A program made the translations under genes and the position numbers. Shown here piece after piece: positions 1-5,437 of a DNA stretch of 11,129 nt (position 1 is its first letter; the number at the start of each line of letters is the position of its first letter). Source of the DNA: Gorillibacterium sp. (GTDB taxonomy: Bacteria; Bacillota; Bacilli; Paenibacillales; NBRC-103111); contig JACMJI010000238.1 in NCBI GenBank assembly GCA_014380705.1, positions 1-11,129 of the forward strand. The letters run 5' to 3'. The notes under the pieces are model-generated. The model ran no database searches. It worked only from the letters and a program-made list of their open reading frames with translations, and had not been told where the DNA came from.

Positions 1-2
1 AT

Positions 3-134
3 GGAGAGCTACGGCCCCCAAACAACAGTTTATTAAGCGGTGTGTCCGTAACTATCCCCGTCCCAGCTAAAGGTTCCGTTATCCTGCAAAAAACGCAGGA
101 TAAACAAAGCCTTTCGAGCATAAAAGCTCTATAA
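3..134 (+). CDS. Possible C-terminal end of a glycosidase-like protein (5' partial)
   Basis: The frame starting at base 3 is open from the window edge to TAA at 132-134, giving 43 residues. It includes NNSLLSGVSVTIPVPAKGSV, a hydrophobic/proline pattern like the closing beta-sandwich of many glycoside hydrolases. That resemblance is by eye only. The other two frames stop early (34-36 and 68-70). Two things are odd. The last 15-20 codons run through a 21-bp palindrome (81-101), and the stop codon lies inside the stem of the terminator at 122-169. The natural C-terminus may therefore have been extended by repeat insertion. The frame could also be chance, since the visible part is short. Low confidence. 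Confidence 0.33.
   Translation, partial: GELRPPNNSLLSGVSVTIPVPAKGSVILQKTQDKQSLSSIKAL
81..101. repeat. 21-bp palindromic repeat, copy 1
   Basis: Arms ATCCTGC and GCAGGAT flank a 7-base A-rich loop. It is the first of six 21-bp elements in the window that share the arm ATCCTG and its complement. The others are at 134-154, 195-215, 255-275, 6770-6790 and 6821-6841. Confidence 0.75.
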
Positions 135-169
135 TCCTGTAGAAAGTACAGGGTTATAGAGCTTTTTTT
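122..169 (+). terminator. Strong rho-independent terminator
   Basis: A 20-bp stem (122-141 with 147-166) has a single T:G wobble, closes on the loop GAAAG, and runs into seven Ts (163-169). The upper part of the stem is copy 2 of the 21-bp palindrome (134-154), and the lower part is AAAAGCTCTAT/ATAGAGCTTTT. It would end plus-strand transcription entering from the left edge. Confidence 0.88.
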
Positions 170-276
170 GGTTTTTACGCGCATCGGGGTAATACTCCTG
201 TACAAAGTATAGGATTATAGAGCTTTTTTTGCCTTTTACGCACATGGGGTAATAGCCCTGTAGAAAGTATAGGACT
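134..276. repeat. Tandem 60/61-bp repeat, about 2.3 units, each with a hairpin
   Basis: The block CCTGTA-loop-TA(C/T)AGG starts at 136, 197 and 257, so the period is 61 and then 60 bases. Between hairpins the units share TTATAGAGCTTTTTTT, then TTTTACGC.CAT.GGGGTAATA. The first two units are nearly identical over their whole length. The third stops after its hairpin (about 276). The array is best explained by local duplication of a terminator-bearing segment. Confidence 0.85.
190..230 (+). terminator. Second tandem terminator
   Basis: An imperfect hairpin (about 190-202 with 208-220, loop CAAAG) is followed by GAGC and seven Ts (224-230). It is the duplicate of the terminator at 122-169. The stem is weaker, because the left arm no longer carries the complement of AGAGC and has C:T and A:A mismatches. 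Probably a backup stop. Confidence 0.62.
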
Positions 277-410
277 ATCCCCTCACTAAACCATTCTTCC
301 GTAGCAGTGTGCTTTAATCAGGAAGATAATTAATCTATGGTCACAAATACGGAGAATATCTGCAATATAAATTGTGTGCCTGATCTCGCACGGCTACTAG
401 CGAATCTAAA

Positions 411-534
411 TTCACTATTAGTGAAGCAAAATTCCTTATTTCAATACAAACTAGCGGTTTAAAAGGATTAGTGAAGCAAAGTTCCCGATTAAGGGTATGT
501 TGGTTCGTGATTAGCGGAAACTTGCTTCACTAAT
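411..534. repeat. Cluster of degenerate TTAGTGAAGCAAA repeats
   Basis: ATTAGTGAAGCAAAATTCC (417-435) recurs with one change at 467-485. It recurs again inverted at 516-534, where the reverse complement reads ATTAGTGAAGCAAGTTTCC. Bases 411-425 form the small palindrome TTCACTA-T-TAGTGAA. Weaker relatives (AATAGCGAAGTTAGCC, AATAGTGAACC, CTAGCGAATC, CTAGCGG, TTAGCGG) continue to about 610. Copies 2 and 3 could fold into a 19-bp imperfect hairpin with a 30-base loop. I see no ORF or transposase, so this looks like a non-autonomous intergenic repeat family. Confidence 0.7.
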
Positions 535-694
535 GGAAGAATAGTACCTCTGACATTGATAATAGCGAAGTTAGCCTCAGTAATAGTGAACCTAGGTGGG
601 TAATTGTGAAGTCGACGAATCTGGAGGTTAAGCTCAAATGAATTAACTTCAGACCCAGATATCTCTACAAGCAAAAAAAGGACCTAGCGTATTC

Positions 695-770
695 GTGAGG
701 TGCAACCCCTAGAATTTCCATCGGATATACCCAGGGGTTTTTCCAATGCTATTCTAAAGGTGCACTTCAC
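695..770. repeat. Imperfect inverted repeat enclosing a terminator-like hairpin
   Basis: Bases 695-715 pair with 751-770 over about 20 bp, with one bulge, two mismatches and one wobble. Nested inside and using part of the same left arm, AACCCCT (704-710) pairs with AGGGGTT (733-739) and leads into TTTTT (738-742), which would act as a plus-strand terminator. The two folds exclude each other. On the minus strand this is the region just downstream of the Prli42-like gene, where the large stem could help end its transcript, although no U-run follows it directly. Confidence 0.45.
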
Positions 771-801
771 CGCCAGTGTCCTGCTTTTGCTTCACGATAG
801 A

Positions 802-903
802 TTACTGTAACATGGAACTAAACGCCATTAACAAAGTAGACAGCAGCATACTGCCGATCATTAGCCAGAGAACAATACGAAAAACAAACTTGTTCTTGTT
901 CAA
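802..903 (-). CDS. prli42: Prli42-like single-pass small membrane protein (DUF4044 type)
   Basis: This is a 33-residue protein starting at TTG (903-901). Its ribosome binding site AGGGGAG (complement of 912-918) lies 8 bases upstream. The sequence has a basic head (MNKNKFVFR), then one hydrophobic helix, IVLWLMIGSMLLSTLLMAF (about residues 10-28), then SSMLQ and stop. A K/R-rich head of about ten residues, one transmembrane segment with an LSTLL-like motif, and a total near 30 residues are the features of Prli42. That is the membrane peptide reported in Listeria to anchor the stressosome protein RsbR. The gene is divergent from the peptidase at 1011 with a 107-base gap. The family call rests on pattern memory. 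A generic small membrane peptide is the alternative, but the good ribosome binding site and the helix argue that it is real. Confidence 0.7.
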   Translation of the reverse strand: MNKNKFVFRIVLWLMIGSMLLSTLLMAFSSMLQ

Positions 904-1010
904 GTGTACGACTCCCCTTTTCAGGACATATTGAAACGAGTAAGATAAGATGGTTAGGGAAACAGGCTATAGATCTATTTTACCCCAATTGAGCGAGTGG
1001 AGGAAGTCCT

Positions 1011-2159
1011 ATGGTTAAGCAGGAGCGAATTATCCAAGAATTTATGGAGCTGGTCCAGATTGATAGTGAGACAAAGCATGAACAAGAAATTGCAGAGGTT
1101 CTCAAACAAAAGTTTACCGAGCATGGTCTCCGTGTCATAGAGGATGATACCATTGCCAAGACTGGACACGGTGCTGGCAACCTTATTTGCACTTTGTCGG
1201 CTTCATCCGGGGGCCTACATGCTCCTAAGCTGTTGTTTACCTGCCATATGGACACGGTAACACCAGGAAACGGCATCAAACCTCAGCTAGATGAAGATGG
1301 CTACATAAAAAGCGATGGAACAACGATACTAGGCAGCGATGATAAAGCTGGTATTGCTGCGATTTTCGAGGGGCTGCGGGTGCTAAAGGAACAAGAACTG
1401 GATTACCCTCAAATGCAATTTATCATTACAGTCGGAGAAGAATCGGGATTAAATGGTTCCCGTGCAATGGATCCCAAATGGCTGGATGCCGAATATGGCT
1501 TTGCAATGGATTCTAATGGAGCGATCGGGGGAATTGCCGTTGCGGCCCCCTCTCAGCAGCGCATGTTGATCACCTTTACGGGAAAAACCGCTCATGCTGG
1601 TGTGAACCCTGAGGATGGAATCAGTGCGATCACGATGGCAAGCAAGGCCGTTTCTCGCATGTCACTCGGACGGATTGATCAGGAAACGACAGCCAATATC
1701 GGTCGTTTTGCAGGTGGCGGTGAAACAAAGACAAACATCGTGTGCGAGAAGGTCGAGCTTGAAGCAGAGGCACGCAGCCTTGATAAACAAAAGCTCGAGC
1801 AGCAGGTAGCTTCTATGCGCGAGGCTTGTGAAACAGCCGCGGCAGAGATGGGGGGACAGGTAGAGTTCAACAGTTTCCTCCTATACCCATCCTTCAACTT
1901 CGAGGATTCCGCTCCTATTGTTCAACTCGCCATGAGAGCCCTCCGAAAAATCGGAGCAGAACCAAGTACGTTTAAGTCTGGCGGCGGCAGTGACGCGAAT
2001 GTATTTAATGGTCATGGGGTTCCAACCATTAACTTATCCGTGGGGTACGAGCAGATTCATACGACTAATGAACGTATCAAAGCTAATGATCTGGCTAAGC
2101 TTGCCGAAGTGTTTGTCTCCATCACCCAAGAAGCTTTGGATGAAAAAGCAAAGATGTAA
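1011..2159 (+). CDS. PepT-like M20 family metallopeptidase (YqjE type)
   Basis: This 382-residue protein belongs to the dinuclear-zinc M20 aminopeptidase/deacylase group, close to the 'peptidase T-like' branch that includes Bacillus YqjE. Visible metal and catalytic motifs in order are TCHMDTVTPG (His79, Asp81), LGSDDKAGIAA (bridging Asp near 110-111), VGEESGLNGS (Glu143 general base, Glu144 ligand), FAMDSNG (Asp167) and YEQIHTTNE (His350). The dimerisation/lid domain lies between about 180 and 295, with GKTAHAGVNPEDG at 191-203. All expected ligands are present, so it should be active. No signal peptide is seen, so it is probably cytoplasmic, acting on short peptides or acylated amino acids. 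The true substrate cannot be read from sequence. The ATG is set by GGAGG at 999-1003, 7 bases upstream. It is monocistronic: a divergent gene lies upstream and a terminator follows the stop. Confidence 0.92.
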   Translation: MVKQERIIQEFMELVQIDSETKHEQEIAEVLKQKFTEHGLRVIEDDTIAKTGHGAGNLICTLSASSGGLHAPKLLFTCHMDTVTPGNGIKPQLDEDGYIKSDGTTILGSDDKAGIAAIFEGLRVLKEQELDYPQMQFIITVGEESGLNGSRAMDPKWLDAEYGFAMDSNGAIGGIAVAAPSQQRMLITFTGKTAHAGVNPEDGISAITMASKAVSRMSLGRIDQETTANIGRFAGGGETKTNIVCEKVELEAEARSLDKQKLEQQVASMREACETAAAEMGGQVEFNSFLLYPSFNFEDSAPIVQLAMRALRKIGAEPSTFKSGGGSDANVFNGHGVPTINLSVGYEQIHTTNERIKANDLAKLAEVFVSITQEALDEKAKM

Positions 2160-2181
2160 ATTTACTATTAATATTATGATT

Positions 2182-2229
2182 AAAAGGCTAATCTTTAAGC
2201 ACGCTCGTGCTTTGGATCAGCCTTTTTTT
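2182..2229 (+). terminator. Terminator of the M20 peptidase gene
   Basis: This is a long two-part hairpin. The outer stem is AAAAGGCT (2182-2189) with AGCCTTTT (2219-2226). An inner ATC/GAT segment follows, then a top stem AAGCAC/GTGCTT (2197-2202, 2207-2212). The T-run is 2223-2229. It starts 22 bases after the peptidase stop. Read on the minus strand it is followed by only four Ts, so it may partly serve the converging permease operon too. Confidence 0.85.
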
Positions 2230-2276
2230 AAATCGTATATACGACATCCCTGCAAAAATCCTGAGCCTTCTGTCAA

Positions 2277-3404
2277 CTACTTGCTTTTCACCGGCATATG
2301 CAGCTTTTGCAGCTCGGACAGGAAGAACTTGAGGATAATGATCGTAAGGGTAAAGAAGATAGCCGTTCCTAGCAAAATTTGTGGGTGGAATTGGATATAC
2401 CGAGACCCATAAGCAATCATGGCGCACCATTCTCCAGAGGGGCTTATCTTTACAGCGGGCATACCATCCTCTAAGTTGATGATATTTGCACCGCCAAGAA
2501 AAACACCTAACACAGCTAACTGTCCTAACAAGAACATAACCTGAACAAGTTCTGTCAGAAAAATGAATAAGATCTCAGCACGAAGGTTCGGCAGTATATG
2601 TCTCCAGGTGATGCGTCTACGGGATGCTCCGAGCGTCCGCGCTGCTTTTACAAACTCTTTACTCATATAGAAGCGGGTGCGATCTGAAATTTGTCTCGCG
2701 ATAGGAGCAATTCCCACAAAGGTCAAACAAATGAACATCAGTAAGCTGAAGAAGGCTCGTTTCCACTCATCCCCTGGTAAAAGTGCATCCATATAAAGCA
2801 GGTTATAAAAAGTTAGCAAAACAGGCAATAACAGTAGAATTGCTGGAACAGAAGCCGTTGAGAGCTGAAGGATTTGGACACCACGACCAATTACACGATG
2901 AGAGCCGCCAAGCAGACCCAGAGGAATACCAATAAGAAAGCGACTTATAACAACGGCAAGCGTGAAGCCAAGCGTATACTTCATCCCATTTAGAAGCAAG
3001 CTGAACACATCAATTCCACGATGGTCGGTACCGAACCAGTGGCTTGCATCTTGTTTGAGGGGAGGCGTTAAATAAGTTTTTTCCCCGTGAACGACCTTCT
3101 CCAAAAAAGTGAATTTCTGAGAATCATCAATAGGGTGGGGCATTAATGTGGTACCTAGTAGCGCGATAAGAACAAGAACAACAAGGAAGTGCCAAGCGAG
3201 CAGATAGGATTTAGGAAATTTCTTTAGCTTCATGATCAGGGTGCTTATCGTCCCTTTTAAATGTTGCTCTGCTGCTGCTTCATGATCTATGTATGAGGGT
3301 TGAGCACGATCAAAACTGCCATGGGGTACGCTCCGAGTAATCTCTGGCTTAATATCGTTTGTTTGTGCCAAATACTTTCTAGGCTGCCAGCGGTTCATGT
3401 TCAT
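2277..3404 (-). CDS. ABC transporter permease, OppC/DppC-like
   Basis: This 375-residue inner-membrane permease is of the peptide/nickel importer type. It has a long cytoplasmic head (about 1-65) and TM1 at SYLLAWHFLVVLVLIALLG (66-84). An external loop ends in FGTDHRGIDVFSLLLNGMKYTL (124-145), the OppC-family signature. Further helices lie near 145-168, 186-206, 216-237, 276-304 and 343-362. The EAA loop that docks to the ATPase is EFVKAARTLGASRRRITWRH (250-269). Its ATG overlaps the TGA of the upstream permease (ATGA, 3401-3404), and GAGGAGG inside that gene supplies the ribosome binding site, so the two are translationally coupled. The head is longer than usual for OppC. The substrate is unknown, and no ATPase or binding protein is nearby. 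Confidence 0.88.
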   Translation of the reverse strand: MNMNRWQPRKYLAQTNDIKPEITRSVPHGSFDRAQPSYIDHEAAAEQHLKGTISTLIMKLKKFPKSYLLAWHFLVVLVLIALLGTTLMPHPIDDSQKFTFLEKVVHGEKTYLTPPLKQDASHWFGTDHRGIDVFSLLLNGMKYTLGFTLAVVISRFLIGIPLGLLGGSHRVIGRGVQILQLSTASVPAILLLLPVLLTFYNLLYMDALLPGDEWKRAFFSLLMFICLTFVGIAPIARQISDRTRFYMSKEFVKAARTLGASRRRITWRHILPNLRAEILFIFLTELVQVMFLLGQLAVLGVFLGGANIINLEDGMPAVKISPSGEWCAMIAYGSRYIQFHPQILLGTAIFFTLTIIILKFFLSELQKLHMPVKSK

Positions 3405-4510
3405 AATGCTGCCTCCTCTCTTTTGCTCTCTACTCGAAGAAGTTTCTTCAGAATAGCAAAAAACAGATGGAGTCCGAACATGATGAACCCAAGCACTAAA
3501 CAGATGGAAGATAGACTAGTGAAAGAACCAATACTATAGATGGGGTTGCGGATAATGCCACCAAGTCCAAAAATTTGACAGAGAACTTCTGCAACAACGG
3601 CTCCGCCTACTGCAAGCGAAATGGCTTTAGGCAGGACGGCAAACAGGTCTTCTAGGATATTGCGCAGGACGTGTCTAAACATGATTTGGGTTCGAGATAT
3701 CCCTTTAGCTCTAGCCGTAATAACATAATCCTCCGCCCACTCTCTGTGGATTGCGACACGAAGTGTTCCATAAATAAGGGCCCCAGGTACCAAGGCAATG
3801 GTGGCAAAAGGTATAAAGAATGGAACCTCACTCGAGAATTCAATGATCAGGTATACGGGACGATCCAGTAAATTGGCGAGGAAAATACATAGCATCTGCA
3901 GGAGCACAACCAGCAGAAAGTCAGGGAGAGCAACCAGAAGGGAATGAATGCCGTCAAAAACTCTTCCAATCATCCGACTTGTTGAAGCGATCATGGCCGA
4001 AAAAGTACCCGTAATAATCGCAAAAGCGAGTCCGAACAACAGGTAGTTAGAGGTTCTGCTAAACATCATTCCCAAATTATCTGTTAAAGGAAATTCTCCT
4101 TTATAGCGCATATAAAGACTACCCATATCCCCTTTAGCGTAATCTTTCAAGCTGTCTCTTAAGGCACCACCATAATGGCTTAGTGAGAATGCGGGGGGGC
4201 CTTGTACAGGAAGCAGTCCATGAACACCTTGGACCTTTATTAATTTTTTGGAATACTCATCTATTTTTCCGTAGGGAACCTGAAGAATTCCCGGCTTGGC
4301 TGTGCTGCCATCCTGAACAACAATCGTTTCAGGGTAGGTTTTAGGGATGCTGTATAAAACGCTGGCAGCTGCGATTAGCTTAATTCGATCCTTCGAGGTG
4401 GTATCATCGAGGGCATAGCCAAGATGGCTAAAAAGAAAAATTCCAATGATCATGCAGAGTCCAGTTGCTAAGGCAGTTAACAGGGATTTAATGGAAATCA
4501 CTCCAGGCAA
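3401..4510 (-). CDS. ABC transporter permease, OppB/DppB-like
   Basis: This is the partner permease, 369 residues from the earliest possible start. TM1 is at about 9-32. A large external domain spans about 35-150 and includes GDMGSLY, typical of the OppB class. Helices follow near 155-176, 190-213, 229-250, 293-318 and 331-356. The EAA loop is DYVITARAKGISRTQIMFRH (261-280). The start is uncertain. TTG at 4510-4508 directly follows an in-frame TAA (4513-4511) and has no ribosome binding site. GTG at 4501-4499 is an alternative, also with a poor site. The next ATG would cut TM1 in half. With the gene at 2277-3404 it would make the membrane channel of a peptide- or metal-type importer. It lies 52 bases downstream of mciZ on the same strand, so co-transcription is possible. 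Confidence 0.88.
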   Translation of the reverse strand: MPGVISIKSLLTALATGLCMIIGIFLFSHLGYALDDTTSKDRIKLIAAASVLYSIPKTYPETIVVQDGSTAKPGILQVPYGKIDEYSKKLIKVQGVHGLLPVQGPPAFSLSHYGGALRDSLKDYAKGDMGSLYMRYKGEFPLTDNLGMMFSRTSNYLLFGLAFAIITGTFSAMIASTSRMIGRVFDGIHSLLVALPDFLLVVLLQMLCIFLANLLDRPVYLIIEFSSEVPFFIPFATIALVPGALIYGTLRVAIHREWAEDYVITARAKGISRTQIMFRHVLRNILEDLFAVLPKAISLAVGGAVVAEVLCQIFGLGGIIRNPIYSIGSFTSLSSICLVLGFIMFGLHLFFAILKKLLRVESKREEAAL

Positions 4511-4562
4511 TTAAGGTGACTCTATTGTAACATACCCTTGCCGAGTTGAGGTTTGAGAATAA

Positions 4563-4724
4563 TCAAATTTTCTTAGGGGTTGAGGTTGTCGTTCTTCTGG
4601 ATAAAAGAGTGCTAAGTGGCTCCTGTCTGCTCCCACATTCTTTCGTAACTTCCCTAAGTTTGTTACGAACCTCCCAAGCTTTACCGACCATACGGAAGCC
4701 ATCCTGCGCCATATACATTTTCAT
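4563..4724 (-). CDS. mciZ: MciZ-like FtsZ inhibitor
   Basis: This is a 53-residue protein from ATG 4724-4722. GGGGAAG (complement of 4730-4736) lies 5 bases upstream, and the stop is TGA at 4563-4565. The N-terminal half contains MVGKAWEVRNKLREV (residues 12-26), which closely matches the VGKAWEIRAKLKEY stretch that I recall from Bacillus subtilis MciZ, the 40-residue mother-cell inhibitor of FtsZ assembly made during sporulation. Location agrees: mciZ lies close to nudF and the yqxK-type gene in Bacillus. The C-terminal half here (ECGSRQEPLSTLLSRRTTTS and on) is longer and does not resemble the Bacillus tail, so the mode of FtsZ contact may differ. I could not see a clear sigma-E promoter upstream. 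It is divergent from nudF (143-base gap). Confidence 0.82.
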   Translation of the reverse strand: MKMYMAQDGFRMVGKAWEVRNKLREVTKECGSRQEPLSTLLSRRTTTSTPKKI

Positions 4725-4832
4725 CCGTTCTTCCCCATTTCCGACTCTAGTATCCGGTAATGCTTGCCTACCGGGGTTATGATAGAATCATATGAGAGTG
4801 CTGAATCAGGTATGCCTAGTTAAAGTCATCCC

Positions 4833-4850
4833 ATTCAAATGAATTTGAAT
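4833..4850. promoter_or_regulatory. 18-bp palindrome in the nudF leader
   Basis: ATTCAAAT-GA-ATTTGAAT is a perfect 8-bp inverted repeat with a 2-base centre. It ends 5 bases before the GAGGAG ribosome binding site (4855-4860) of nudF. It could be a repressor operator between the divergent mciZ and nudF genes, or a weak hairpin near the ribosome binding site. It could also be chance in AT-rich DNA. Confidence 0.35.
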
Positions 4851-4867
4851 ATACGAGGAGAGAGAAT

Positions 4868-5437
4868 ATGAACCTGTTTGAGAACGAAGACGATAAGCGT
4901 TTTGAGGAAGTAACCGTAAATATTCAATCGATTTTCCAGGGAAAAGTCATAACAGTTGATGTTGAAACCGTAAAGTTACCGAACGGGGCCAGCTCCAAAC
5001 GTGAAATCGTACGCCACCCAGGAGCGGTATGTGTATTGGCAATAGTAGGTGAGCGAATGCTTGTAGTGGAGCAATATCGTAAAGCCATGAGTCGGAATCT
5101 GGTAGAAATACCTGCAGGCAAGCTGGAAAAGGGTGAGGATCCGCTAGAAGCTGCCCGTCGTGAGCTGCAAGAAGAAACAGGGTTTAGCACAAAGCAGCTC
5201 AAAAAAATCTTCACCTTTTATTCAGCTCCCGGGTTCTGCGACGAGCTGCTGCATCTTTATGTAGCTGAGGAACTGGAGGCGGGGGTCGCAAGCCCTGATG
5301 AGGATGAGTTTCTAGACTGTTCGGCCATCACCCTAGTTGAAGCGAAGCTTCTTATCGATGAAGGTCGTATCGCAGATGCCAAGACGATTATAGCGGTACA
5401 CGCTTGGGAGTTGAGCTTGCTTAAAGGTGGTTTCTAA
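4868..5437 (+). CDS. nudF: ADP-ribose pyrophosphatase (Nudix hydrolase NudF)
   Basis: This is a 189-residue cytoplasmic Nudix hydrolase. The Nudix box is complete: Gly84, Glu90, Arg98-Glu99, Glu102-Glu103 and Gly105, in GKLEKGEDPLEAARRELQEE plus TGF. The flanking EQYRKAMSRNLVEIPAGKLE is typical of bacterial ADP-ribose pyrophosphatases, which split ADP-ribose to AMP and ribose 5-phosphate and clear a reactive NAD breakdown product. Length is near the Bacillus NudF length. The ATG is set by GAGGAG 7 bases upstream. Its TAA directly abuts the GTG start of endoQ, so the two are one operon. Confidence 0.93.
   Translation: MNLFENEDDKRFEEVTVNIQSIFQGKVITVDVETVKLPNGASSKREIVRHPGAVCVLAIVGERMLVVEQYRKAMSRNLVEIPAGKLEKGEDPLEAARRELQEETGFSTKQLKKIFTFYSAPGFCDELLHLYVAEELEAGVASPDEDEFLDCSAITLVEAKLLIDEGRIADAKTIIAVHAWELSLLKGGF

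Larger units (their letters stand above)
277..801. other. Gene-poor intergenic region made of degenerate repeats
   Basis: I find no convincing coding region in these 525 bases. Short frames exist on both strands, but they lack well-placed ribosome binding sites and run through repeat sequence. The content is a cluster of TTAGTGAAG-type repeats (about 395-610) and an imperfect inverted repeat at 695-770. It is AT-rich with frequent stop codons in all frames. Confidence 0.6.

Noticed and set aside
134..276. CRISPR-like array
   Set aside because: Units differ in sequence, are themselves hairpin terminators, and no unique spacers of constant length or cas genes are present.
337..462. A 41-codon plus-strand frame from ATG 337
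   Set aside because: The nearest ribosome-binding-like sequence (AGGAAG) is about 12 bases away, and the second half is made of the TTAGTGAAG repeat; no recognisable protein pattern.
489..674. A 61-codon minus-strand frame
   Set aside because: Lies in repeat sequence, with no ribosome binding site and no protein-like pattern.
904..1010. Promoter for the M20 peptidase (TTGAAA at 931-936)
   Set aside because: No acceptable -10 box at 16-18 bases.
2233..2244. 12-bp palindrome TCGTATATACGA
   Set aside because: Short and alone, between a terminator and a gene end; no sign of function.
4511..4702. A 63-codon minus-strand frame in phase with the OppB-like gene, separated from it by TAA
   Set aside because: It overlaps mciZ in another frame; the mciZ frame has the conserved motif and a good ribosome binding site. 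The phase match with the permease is most likely chance.
4546..4782. A 78-codon plus-strand frame
   Set aside because: Antisense to mciZ, with no ribosome binding site or domain pattern.
4741..4867. Sigma-A or sigma-E promoters between mciZ and nudF (e.g. TATGAT/TAGAAT at 4778-4788, TCATAAC/CATTACC on the minus strand)
   Set aside because: Partner boxes are missing, badly spaced or match fewer than about half of the consensus positions.
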